Source: Firm-04 sp964479595 (GTDB lineage Bacteria; Bacillota; Clostridia; Oscillospirales; Ruminococcaceae). Taken from it: a stretch of DNA of 64,000 nt. The notes beneath the pieces are model-generated. The model was not told the DNA's origin, made no database searches, and saw only the letters and a list, made by a program, of their open reading frames with translations. Location of the stretch: positions 109,626 through 173,625 of the forward strand of contig CAYZMU010000001.1 in NCBI GenBank assembly GCA_964479595.1. Direction: 5' to 3'. Each line of letters opens with the position of its first letter. The first letter of the stretch is position 1. Of the stretch, positions 54,949 through 63,328 are shown piece by piece. Both the position numbers and the translations under genes were made by a program.

Positions 54949-56883
54949 ATGAAGATTACATTTGAAAACGGCTCTTTGGAACGCGATGAATCCATGACCG
55001 TCTACGACGCCGCGAAAGAGGCGGGCGCGCTGACGAGGGATACCATAGCCGCGCTTGTGGACGGCAGACCAACGGATCTGACCGCGCAGCTTTGCGGGGA
55101 TGCGGAGGTGAAACTGTTAACCTTTGAGGATGAGGAAGGCAGAAAGGTTTTTGAGCACACCGCCGCCCATATTCTGGCACAGGCTGTCAAACGGCTCTAC
55201 CCCGACGTTCGCCTGACAATAGGGCCCGCTATTGACCGCGGATTCTATTACGATTTCGATTCGGACGAACCGTTTACAAACGAAACCCTCACGGCGCTTG
55301 AGGCGGAAATGAAGAAGATTGTCAAGGAAAACTTAAGGATTGAGCGCTTTACCCTCCCGCGTGAGGAGGCCGTGGCACTTATGACAGAGCGCGGCGAGCC
55401 CTATAAGGTGGAACTTATCAACGAACTGCCCCCCGACGCGACCATCAGCTTTTATAAGCAGGGCGAGTATGTGGATCTCTGCACGGGGCCGCACCTCTTT
55501 GCCACAGGGCTTGTCAAGGCGTTCAAGCTGACTTCCGTCACGGGCGCGTACTGGCGCGGCGACCAGAACAACAAGATGCTCAAGCGCGTCTACGGTGTCG
55601 CGTTCCCGAAGAAGGAACAGCTCAAGGAGCACCTCGATATGCTCGAGGAGGCGAAGAAGCGCGACCACAACAAGATAGGGCGCGAACTGCAGTATTTCAC
55701 CACCGTGGATTACATCGGTCAGGGGCTGCCGATTCTGTTGCCCAAAGGCGCGCGCGTGATTCAGCTGCTGCAGCGCTGGGTCGAGGACGTGGAGCAGGCG
55801 AAGGGCTGCCAGCTGACCAAGACGCCGCTTTTCGCGAAGAAGGAGCTCTACCAGATTTCCGGCCACTGGGACCACTATCTGGACGGAATGTTCGTGCTGG
55901 GCGACCCGAACGATGACAGCAAGGAATGCTTCGCGCTGCGCCCGATGACCTGCCCGTTCCAGTATCAGGTCTATCTCAACCGCCAGCGCTCGTATAAGGA
56001 GCTGCCCATGCGCCTCACGGAAACTTCCACGCTCTTCCGCAACGAGAACAGCGGGGAAATGCATGGCCTGATTCGTGTGCGACAGTTCACCATTTCCGAG
56101 GGACACTTCATTCTGCGGCCTGACCAGCTCGAGGACGAGTTCAAATTCTGTCTCGAACTCGCGGAGTATATGCTCGACACCGTGGGACTGCTCGAGGACT
56201 GCACCTTCCGTTTTTCGCAGTGGGACCCCGCCAACCCCGACAACAAATACGAGGGCACCGCGGAACAGTGGGACGCCGCGCAGGCCGCCATGCAAAAGAT
56301 TCTCGACGACATCGGGCTTGACTACACCATCGGTTTTGACGAGGCGGCTTTCTACGGCCCGAAGCTCGATATTCAGTACAAGAACGTCTTCGGCAAGGAG
56401 GACACACTGGTCACAATTCAGATCGACATGCTGCTCGCGGAGCGCTTCGGGATGTACTATATCGACAAGGACGGCCAGAAGAAGCTGCCCTACATCATTC
56501 ACAGGACATCCTTGGGCTGCTACGAGCGCACGCTGGCGTATATGCTCGAGAAATACGCGGGGGTGCTGCCGCTTTGGCTGGCTCCTGAGCAGGTTCGGCT
56601 GCTGCCCATCGGCGAGGAGCATATCGCCTTTGCGCAGGCGTTTGCGGACCGCTGTGCCGCCGCGGGCATGCGCGTGACAGTGGACACCAAAGAGGACAAT
56701 ATCGGAACGAAGATTAAAAACGCGCGTCTGGAGCGGATTCCGTATATGTTCATTATCGGCGACAGAGAGGTCAGGGAACAGGGTGTGACGGTGCGCTCGC
56801 GAAAAGAGGGCGAACTCGGGATGATGCCGCTGGATACGATTTTTGAGAAGCTTATGAAGGAAATCACCGAAAAGGCGAAATAA
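54949..56883 (+). CDS. thrS: Threonine--tRNA ligase
   Basis: 644-aa class II synthetase. Domains: TGS (about 1-62), editing domain with the HTAAHILAQAVKRLYPD His motif, core catalytic domain (MTCPFQYQVY, with zinc-ligand cysteine, and ENSGEMHGLIRVRQFT) and a C-terminal anticodon-binding domain. ATG 54949 follows AAGGGAGGAATCCGC directly after the T-box terminator; an upstream in-frame ATG at 54850 lies inside the riboswitch and is rejected. A strong terminator follows. Confidence 0.97.
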   Translation: MKITFENGSLERDESMTVYDAAKEAGALTRDTIAALVDGRPTDLTAQLCGDAEVKLLTFEDEEGRKVFEHTAAHILAQAVKRLYPDVRLTIGPAIDRGFYYDFDSDEPFTNETLTALEAEMKKIVKENLRIERFTLPREEAVALMTERGEPYKVELINELPPDATISFYKQGEYVDLCTGPHLFATGLVKAFKLTSVTGAYWRGDQNNKMLKRVYGVAFPKKEQLKEHLDMLEEAKKRDHNKIGRELQYFTTVDYIGQGLPILLPKGARVIQLLQRWVEDVEQAKGCQLTKTPLFAKKELYQISGHWDHYLDGMFVLGDPNDDSKECFALRPMTCPFQYQVYLNRQRSYKELPMRLTETSTLFRNENSGEMHGLIRVRQFTISEGHFILRPDQLEDEFKFCLELAEYMLDTVGLLEDCTFRFSQWDPANPDNKYEGTAEQWDAAQAAMQKILDDIGLDYTIGFDEAAFYGPKLDIQYKNVFGKEDTLVTIQIDMLLAERFGMYYIDKDGQKKLPYIIHRTSLGCYERTLAYMLEKYAGVLPLWLAPEQVRLLPIGEEHIAFAQAFADRCAAAGMRVTVDTKEDNIGTKIKNARLERIPYMFIIGDREVREQGVTVRSRKEGELGMMPLDTIFEKLMKEITEKAK

Positions 56884-56893
56884 ACAAAGAAAA

Positions 56894-56927
56894 GGCAGGA
56901 GATTGAAAACTCCTGCCTCATTTTTTG
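56894..56927. terminator. Bidirectional terminator between thrS and the ROK gene
   Basis: GGCAGGAG pairs with CTCCTGCC around an 8-nt loop, then TCATTTTTTG on the plus strand and CTTTTCTTTG on the minus strand. Confidence 0.88.
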
Positions 56928-56935
56928 TTTCCGAA

Positions 56936-58126
56936 TTATTTGGGCGACGCCTCGTTGGCCTGAATGCCGCCTGTTTCGTAGAAGTAACGCTCCACCGCGA
57001 GGCTCGCGCCGGCGAGGAAAGCGTTGTCCCCGGCAATCGCGCTGCGCTCCACCGTGATGCGATCGCTGAGCGCGGAAACCTTGGATTGAAGCACCTCCAG
57101 AATCTGATCAGAGAACATGAAATTCTGAAGAATCACGCGCGGGGCGTTCTGGGTGATGCTGTTGTTGTAAATGAGTGTCGCGAGCTTGTCCAAAACGTCA
57201 TTGACCACGCCGCAGACCTGCCCGTCGTTCGCCGCGTAGGCCTCGTTAATCTGCTCGACTGTGCGGTCGCCGCCGCAGGCGTTGCGAATCTTGCCGAGCA
57301 CCGCCGCGCGGGAGAGTTCCGCGTGAACCGAACCGTCCGGATAGCCCTCCGCCGACGCGCCGCCGGGCTGAACGATATAGCTGTCGATTGCGGCGGTGTT
57401 GCGCCCGAGATCAAGCAGCGTCGCCTCTGTTGTCACCGCGCTGTGATAGACCTCTCCGGAGCAGAGAATGAGCTCGCCGCCGTTCCCGATGGTGGTGTGG
57501 TTGACATTCGCGAGCCCGAACAGCTCCACGGAATTGCCGCAGCAGGCAGGAATGCTCAGTTCCATCTCCAGCAGATAGCCGAGCTTGTCAAAGGAAACTG
57601 AACCGTCCTCCTGGACAACGCCGCGCATCTGCTTCCAGCGCTCCGGCGCGATGGCGACGCCGAGCCCCAGAACCTGCTTGGAATTGAGGGTATTTTTCTT
57701 CAGAAGTTTTTCGCAAGTCTTCACCAAAAAGCTGATAATTTCTTCCTGTTCCGTATCCGCGGTGATTTCCATGTACGCCTTGTCGCCCGCTTCATTCGCG
57801 AGATTGGCAAGCCCTACGCTGATATGATGCTCCGTAATCGCCGCGCCCAAAACATAGCGGTAATCCGGGTTTATCCGGATCATGGTCTTTCTTCTGCCCT
57901 TCTTCTTGGGCTCATCCGGCTCAGGGGAGGGCGCGGAACCGCACATATCCTCCAGAATGCCCTGCTGAATCATCTGGTTCGTGATGATAGTTACAGCGGC
58001 GCGTGTGAGCGCGAGCTGATTGGCAATATCAACTCTCGCGAGCATCCCCGACTGACGAATCGCCAGCAGAATCTGCTTTCTGTTGCGCCGCTTCAGGTCA
58101 AGTTTGCTGATGCCTTTTGTTTCCAT
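56936..58126 (-). CDS. ROK-family (NagC/XylR-type) transcriptional regulator
   Basis: 396-aa predicted sugar-responsive repressor. The N-terminal winged helix (about 10-60) reads LKRRNRKQILLAIRQSG, then VDIANQLALTRAAVTIITNQ. A basic KKKGRRK linker precedes the ROK domain (GLGVAIAP, LANVNHTTIGNGGELILCSG). The classical ROK zinc motif and the ATP-loop DxGxT are degenerate, so it is likely a regulator only. GGAGGAAGAATGAACC precedes ATG 58126. An inverted repeat downstream of its -10 suggests autoregulation. The target sugar is unknown. Confidence 0.85.
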   Translation of the reverse strand: METKGISKLDLKRRNRKQILLAIRQSGMLARVDIANQLALTRAAVTIITNQMIQQGILEDMCGSAPSPEPDEPKKKGRRKTMIRINPDYRYVLGAAITEHHISVGLANLANEAGDKAYMEITADTEQEEIISFLVKTCEKLLKKNTLNSKQVLGLGVAIAPERWKQMRGVVQEDGSVSFDKLGYLLEMELSIPACCGNSVELFGLANVNHTTIGNGGELILCSGEVYHSAVTTEATLLDLGRNTAAIDSYIVQPGGASAEGYPDGSVHAELSRAAVLGKIRNACGGDRTVEQINEAYAANDGQVCGVVNDVLDKLATLIYNNSITQNAPRVILQNFMFSDQILEVLQSKVSALSDRITVERSAIAGDNAFLAGASLAVERYFYETGGIQANEASPK

Positions 58127-58156
58127 GGTTCATTCTTCCTCCATTGGCAAATCTTT

Positions 58157-58190
58157 AGGGTATCACTAAATACCCTTTATTTTAATTATA
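58157..58190 (-). promoter_or_regulatory. Candidate -10 and operator for the ROK gene
   Basis: TATAAT on the minus strand (58190-58185) is followed by the inverted repeat AGGGTAT-N6-ATACCCT (58157-58176). No good -35 was found. Operator role is inference. Confidence 0.45.
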
Positions 58191-58278
58191 GCCACCAATT
58201 ATTACGGAAAGATGAATATTTCATGAACAAACGGCGAAAAGCGAAAACATTTTCGTCAGACATTTTCCAAAACAGGGC

Positions 58279-61200
58279 TCAGGAACTCTCGTCGGAATCG
58301 CCCTGCGCCTTCTTGTTTTCCAGCGCCGCCTCGATGGTCGCCTCAATATTCGCGCTCGGCACAATCACCGGCGCGGTGCAGTCGTCAATCATCGCCAGCA
58401 TATGGGGGACAATCTGCGGGTCGAGCTGCGTGCCGCTGACGCGTTTCAACTCCGCGACAATCTCCTCCGCGGACATGGCGGCACGGTAGCAGCGGGTGCT
58501 GCTCATGGCGTCATATGTGTCCGCGACCGCGATAATCCGCGCCTCTTGCGGGATATCCTCACCGGCCTTGTGCTCGCAGTATCCGTTGCCGTCGTAGCGT
58601 TCGTGGTGGTAGCGCGCGCCTTCCTCAATCCCCTTGATGGCGGTGAAGTTCTGCAGAATATTTCCCCCGATGGCGGGGTGCGTGCGGATGACATCCATCT
58701 CCGCCGGGGTCAGCTTGCCGGGCTTATTGAGAATCTGGTCGGGAATCCCGATCTTGCCGATGTCGTGCAGCAGCGCGATGTAGTAAATGCGTTCCTGCTC
58801 GCTCTTGGGCATCCCCATGCGCCGCGCCAGCTCTCTGGAATAGGCGGCGACACGCAGCGAATGCCCGGTTGTGTACTTGTCTTTCGCGTCAATGGTGCCG
58901 GCAAAAGTCTTGAGCGACTGCTCCACAATGCGGCGGTATTCGTCCTGTCTGCGCCTTGCCACTCTCAGCCGCAGCGAGGCTATCAGCGCGACAATCCCGC
59001 CGACCAGCACGAGCACCGCTGTCAGCAGAATCCCCCAGAACAGCGGATATTCCCACAGCCGCTTCGCCTTTTCAAAGGACAGTTCCTGCGTGCGCTCCCG
59101 CTCGGGGTGCTGCGTGTCGAAAACCCGCACACGAAACGTGTAGTTCCCGCCGGGGAGGTTTGTGTAGCTGACGCTTTCGCTGGAGCGCCCCTCAAGGATG
59201 GTCTCGGAGGTGTCAAAGCCCTCGAGCTGATAAGCGATGGTGAAATCGGAGCTGCCCGAATACGTCAGCGCCGCGAAATCGATGGTGATACGCCGCGCGT
59301 TTCCGGCGATTTTGAGCCCGTCCCGCTCATCTGACCGCGTGCCGTCCACCCAGATTCCGCCGACATCGACCATCGGAATCGGTTTCTGCGTTCCCTCAAA
59401 GCCGAACACACTGACGCCGGCGCGCGTGGAGATAAAGAGCGTGCCGCTTTCCGCGTCAAGGCAGTTCCAGGTGTTCGCGCCCAGAGAGCCCGTGAGCCCC
59501 TGCACGAAACTGAAGGTGCGGGCGCTGGTGAATTCCCCGCTGAGCAGTGTTTCCTTGTCCAGCGCGATAATGCCGTTGTTCTGCAGCAGCCAGAGTTTCC
59601 CGTCATAGTCGTAAAAATCGAAAATGCTGCCCGCGCCGCGGTGGAAATTCTCCAGCTTGCGGAAGTCGCTTCTGTCCCAGTAGTAGAGGTTGCTCCCCGC
59701 GCTGATAAAATACCCGCTGCCGTCGGTGTTCGCGAGCATTCTCAGCACCACACCCTCTTCCAGATGCTCGCGGAAGCCGTAGTTTGTAATTTTGCCGTCT
59801 TTGAGCGCGTAAATGCCGCCGCCGTCGCTGCCCATGTAAAGTGTGCCGTCGGTATCCTGCGCCAGACAGAGTATCGCGGAGACTTCGAGCCCCTCATTGG
59901 CTGTATAGGAGGCGGTGACCGAATCCCCCGAGATGATATTGAGCCCTTCCTGTGTCGCCGCGGCGAAACTGCCGTCGTTCAGCTGCACGATTTCGCGAAT
60001 CAGGTTGCTGACCATGCCGTCTTTCGTGGTAAAAGTTTTGACACTTTCTGTTTCGGGGTCATAGCGCACCGCGCCGTAGTCGGAATAGGTCGCGAGCCAG
60101 ACATTGCCCGCGCTGTCCGTCATCACGTGGCGGATGCGCATCCCGTCCATCATTTCCGTGAGCGCGTTTTCCCGCTCTTTTTCGTCCGAATCCAGAATCA
60201 GCAGCCCGCCGTCGTGCGCGATGTAGTATTCCCCGTTCGCGACGGTCACGGCGTTCACCGCGATATCCGAGAGATCTGTTTGCGCGCCAAGCTCCCGTAT
60301 GCAGCCCTCCGCGTACTGAATGATGCCGTAGCTTGAGGAGGCGAACCAGAGGTTGCCCTCGTAGTCCTTGACCGCGTCGTTGGTGGGCATATTGCGGTTG
60401 GTGTCGTCCTCCATGAGCAGGCTGCCCTCTTGGTCCAGCAGCGCGAAACCGTGCTCTCCGCAGACTAAGATGGTCCCGTCCTGCGCGACTGTGACGCGGT
60501 TGTGCGTGAAAATGTCGCCCGTGCTGAAATGCTCGGTGTCATATGTGCCGTCGCTTTCAAAGCGCAGCACCGCGAGTTCGTTTTCGGAAGAGCCGATATA
60601 GATATCGTGGTTTTCGTCCGTGCCGACGCAGTAGACTTCCGCGTCGGGGAAGATTTCGTCCGCGAGCGGGGTGGGCACACCGTCCTTTACGACCTCGCAT
60701 CTGCCGCCGTTCATGGCCGCCCAGACTTTTCCGGTGGGGTCGCAGGCGATGGAATAAACCGTCTCGCCCGCGAGCGCGGGGTCGTCATAGACCTCAATGG
60801 CGCCGTCCACGATTTCCCCCATTCCGGAGGTGGATGCGATATAGATTCTGCCGTCCGCGGCGCTCTCCGCGAAATCCCGCACACAGAGGAATGAATAGTC
60901 CCCGGGGCTTTGAATGTGCGTAAAAGCGGCGTTTTCATAGAGAAAGACGCCCGCGTCGTTGGTCCCGACCCAGAGCCGCCCTTTGGAATCCTCAAAAAGC
61001 GAGCGAATGGACGAGGACGAGAGCGAGCCATCCGTGCTGTAATTGCGGAAAGTCGTGCCATCGTAGCGAATCAGCCCGCCATAGCTGCCAATCCACAGAT
61101 AGCCGTCCGATGTCTGCAGCACAGCGTTCGCTTCCCCCGTCGGCAGACCGTTTTGCTCGTTATAAATGGTTTTGACGTAAGGCAGGCTCTCAGACGCGGA

Positions 61201-61293
61201 AACCTCAGCGCGCGCGGGCAAAGCGAAGAAAAGCGCGCAGAGGAAGGGGGCGGCGGCCGCCGTCGCGCGGAGCAATCGAGTAAATGTTTTCAT
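58279..61293 (-). CDS. Beta-propeller sensor with HD-GYP c-di-GMP phosphodiesterase domain
   Basis: 1004-aa membrane sensor. Signal peptide or anchor about 1-29; two propellers of Reg_prop repeats (about 38-640; examples SDGYLWIGSYGGLIRYDG and SKGRLWVGTNDAGVFLYEN); a Y_Y_Y domain (about 660-735, DFTIAYQLEGFD); one membrane segment (about 745-770); a cytoplasmic HD-GYP domain (about 800-970) with HD at 843-844 (LLHDIGKIG), HHERYDG and GNGYC. The canonical third residue of GYP (Pro) is Cys here. Such propellers usually sit on hybrid histidine kinases for polysaccharide sensing; here the output is c-di-GMP hydrolysis. Own promoter upstream. Confidence 0.88.
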   Translation of the reverse strand: MKTFTRLLRATAAAAPFLCALFFALPARAEVSASESLPYVKTIYNEQNGLPTGEANAVLQTSDGYLWIGSYGGLIRYDGTTFRNYSTDGSLSSSSIRSLFEDSKGRLWVGTNDAGVFLYENAAFTHIQSPGDYSFLCVRDFAESAADGRIYIASTSGMGEIVDGAIEVYDDPALAGETVYSIACDPTGKVWAAMNGGRCEVVKDGVPTPLADEIFPDAEVYCVGTDENHDIYIGSSENELAVLRFESDGTYDTEHFSTGDIFTHNRVTVAQDGTILVCGEHGFALLDQEGSLLMEDDTNRNMPTNDAVKDYEGNLWFASSSYGIIQYAEGCIRELGAQTDLSDIAVNAVTVANGEYYIAHDGGLLILDSDEKERENALTEMMDGMRIRHVMTDSAGNVWLATYSDYGAVRYDPETESVKTFTTKDGMVSNLIREIVQLNDGSFAAATQEGLNIISGDSVTASYTANEGLEVSAILCLAQDTDGTLYMGSDGGGIYALKDGKITNYGFREHLEEGVVLRMLANTDGSGYFISAGSNLYYWDRSDFRKLENFHRGAGSIFDFYDYDGKLWLLQNNGIIALDKETLLSGEFTSARTFSFVQGLTGSLGANTWNCLDAESGTLFISTRAGVSVFGFEGTQKPIPMVDVGGIWVDGTRSDERDGLKIAGNARRITIDFAALTYSGSSDFTIAYQLEGFDTSETILEGRSSESVSYTNLPGGNYTFRVRVFDTQHPERERTQELSFEKAKRLWEYPLFWGILLTAVLVLVGGIVALIASLRLRVARRRQDEYRRIVEQSLKTFAGTIDAKDKYTTGHSLRVAAYSRELARRMGMPKSEQERIYYIALLHDIGKIGIPDQILNKPGKLTPAEMDVIRTHPAIGGNILQNFTAIKGIEEGARYHHERYDGNGYCEHKAGEDIPQEARIIAVADTYDAMSSTRCYRAAMSAEEIVAELKRVSGTQLDPQIVPHMLAMIDDCTAPVIVPSANIEATIEAALENKKAQGDSDESS

Positions 61294-61355
61294 TTATAAC
61301 CTCTGTGATGAATAGATTGGGAAGCGGCGCACAAAGGCCGCATTCCCCCTCTATA

Positions 61356-61384
61356 ACTATACCACAACGCGCGGCTGTTGTCAA
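61356..61384 (-). promoter_or_regulatory. SigA promoter for the HD-GYP sensor
   Basis: On the minus strand TTGACA (61384-61379), 17 bp, TATAGT (61361-61356) with TGTGG before it. Confidence 0.82.
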
Positions 61385-61393
61385 GAGAATTTC

Positions 61394-61855
61394 TCAAAGC
61401 TTATAATAGTCGCGCATGGGGACAAACCCCGCGCTCTCGTAAAGCGTGCGCGCCGAATCGGTGCTTTCGAGATAGATTTTCCCCGCGCCTTTTCTCTTCG
61501 CGTCCGCTGTCAGAAAGTTCAGCACTTCCCGCGCGACGCCGTCTCCGCGCGCTTTGGGAACGGTATAAATATTCATGAGGTATCCGTTTAACCCGCCGGG
61601 ATTGTCGGGGGAGGGGAGTTCGTACTGATAGCAGATGCCGCCGCAGCCGACGATTTCCCCCGCCTCATTTATCGCGAAACAGGCGGTGTGGAGCCCGTCG
61701 CTGAGATGATCTTTGTAATAGGCGGTGTTGCCTGCGCGCAGGGCTTCCCAGTCGGGGTTCGGAAATTCCGCGAAAACTTCCCGCAGCACGCGCATACGCC
61801 ACTCCACCAGCAGTGCCAGATCCTCAGAATCCGCTCTGCGTACCGTGATTTCCAT
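61394..61855 (-). CDS. GNAT-family N-acetyltransferase
   Basis: 153-aa acetyltransferase. Motif A (YTVPKARGDGVAREVLNFL) supplies the pyrophosphate loop R/Q-xx-G-x-G/A (RGDGVA), and the C-terminal YLESTDSARTLYESAGFVP is typical. It starts 3 bp after the adenylation-enzyme stop, so it is the last gene of that operon. The acceptor amine is unknown. Confidence 0.88.
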   Translation of the reverse strand: MEITVRRADSEDLALLVEWRMRVLREVFAEFPNPDWEALRAGNTAYYKDHLSDGLHTACFAINEAGEIVGCGGICYQYELPSPDNPGGLNGYLMNIYTVPKARGDGVAREVLNFLTADAKRKGAGKIYLESTDSARTLYESAGFVPMRDYYKL

Positions 61856-61858
61856 GGC

Positions 61859-63319
61859 TCACTCCTTCATGACAACGGGCAATTGATTTGAATCTGGTTT
61901 CCCGCTTGTATTGATTGGGATTGCGGGGAGTCTGACAAAGAATTGCGGGATCATGAAATCCGTCAGATAACGGGAAAGTTCCCGCCTGATATCCGAAAGC
62001 CTGATGTCGGGATTTTCCGGCACAATATACGCCGTCATATAGCTGAGGCCGCTTTCGTCCGTGAACGCTTTTACGACCGCCTCGCGAATCCCGGCGCAGC
62101 GGGCCAGCGTGGATTCAACCTCCGCGACCTCCACGCGCTTGCCGTAAATCATTATCTGGGTATCCTTGCGCCGCAGAAAAGCGATGTTGCCGTCCGGAAG
62201 CAGATAGCCCAGATCCCCGCTGCGGTACATGGTTTCCCCGTCCGGCAGTTTCACAAACGCCTTGTTTTCCTCATCATGGTCCCCGATATAGCCCCGCGAC
62301 ACACCGTTTCCGAAGATGCAGATCTCGCCCTGGGCACCCACGGGCAGCTCGTTTCCGTCCGCGTCGAGAATTTTCACGCAAACATCTTTCACCGCGCGCC
62401 CGATGGGGTATGTGCCGTCCTCGAGGACGTTCTGATCGCACCGATAATAGGTGGCGCAGACGGTTGTTTCCGACGGGCCGTAGGTGTTGTAGACCGCGAC
62501 TTTATCGAGCAGGCGGTCCACATAGCGCCCGCGCAGCACGTCGCCGCCGCTGATGCACAGACGCAAAGAGGGCGGCAGTTCCTCAAGGCGGTTTATCTCC
62601 TCAAGCAGATAGGGGAAGCCCGAAATCATGGTGACGCCGTGCCGCCGCACGAACGCCATCAGGTTCGTGACTGAGGATGTGTCCTTGGGGGAGGGAATGG
62701 CGATGCCCGCGCCGTTTAACAGGCTCGCGAACACTTCCTCCACGAAAATGTCAAAAGAACAGACGGAATACTGCAGCATAATGTCGCCCGGACCGTTGTG
62801 GAACTCGTTCTCAAACGCCCGCGCGTAGTGGCAGACATTGGCGTTTGTGACCGCCACGCCCTTGGGCCGTCCGGTCGTTCCGGAGGTGTAGAGCACATAG
62901 GCGAGGGATTCCGCGCGCGCCGGTGATGTGCCGTCATTGCTTTTGGCACCTGTCGCTTCCCCGTCCTGCAGCCGCAGCGGCAGCCCCTGGAGCTTTTTGA
63001 CGAACGGGCGCTCTGTGAGGACAAAATCCACCCGTGCCTCCCGCATCATGGCGCGGATTCGTTCTTCCGGGAAGGACGGCTCCGCCGGGACGTACATCCC
63101 CCCGCGCCGAAGAATTGCCAGAATCGCGGCGATCATTTCCGCGCGGTGCGTCATGACCACCCCGACCGCTCTGATATGCTCCGGGAACTGGTCGGCAATT
63201 TCGCGGACCATGCCGGAAAGCTGGGCAAAACTCAGCGTGCGGTTGTTTTCGAGAATCGCGGGGCTGTCCGGAAATAACTCCACGATTTGCTGAAATTTCT
63301 TATAAATGATGTTTTCCAT
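61859..63319 (-). CDS. Stand-alone AMP-forming adenylation enzyme (NRPS A-domain/DltA-like)
   Basis: 486-aa adenylate-forming enzyme. Core motifs: A3 YVLYTSGTTGRPKGVAVTN, A4 CSFDIFVEE (Asp of the amino-acid pocket kept), A5 YNTYGPSETTVCATYY, A7 YRSGDLGYLLPDG, A8 KTQ-like RRKDTQIMIYGKRVEVAEVE, A10 INTSGKPD with the catalytic Lys. No carrier or condensation domain is fused. The retained Asp suggests an alpha-amino acid substrate; DltA (D-Ala) is an alternative, but no dltBCD genes are seen. The start lies 9 bp after the esterase stop, so it is co-transcribed with it and with the GNAT gene. Confidence 0.85.
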   Translation of the reverse strand: MENIIYKKFQQIVELFPDSPAILENNRTLSFAQLSGMVREIADQFPEHIRAVGVVMTHRAEMIAAILAILRRGGMYVPAEPSFPEERIRAMMREARVDFVLTERPFVKKLQGLPLRLQDGEATGAKSNDGTSPARAESLAYVLYTSGTTGRPKGVAVTNANVCHYARAFENEFHNGPGDIMLQYSVCSFDIFVEEVFASLLNGAGIAIPSPKDTSSVTNLMAFVRRHGVTMISGFPYLLEEINRLEELPPSLRLCISGGDVLRGRYVDRLLDKVAVYNTYGPSETTVCATYYRCDQNVLEDGTYPIGRAVKDVCVKILDADGNELPVGAQGEICIFGNGVSRGYIGDHDEENKAFVKLPDGETMYRSGDLGYLLPDGNIAFLRRKDTQIMIYGKRVEVAEVESTLARCAGIREAVVKAFTDESGLSYMTAYIVPENPDIRLSDIRRELSRYLTDFMIPQFFVRLPAIPINTSGKPDSNQLPVVMKE

Positions 63320-63328
63320 TTTCCCACC

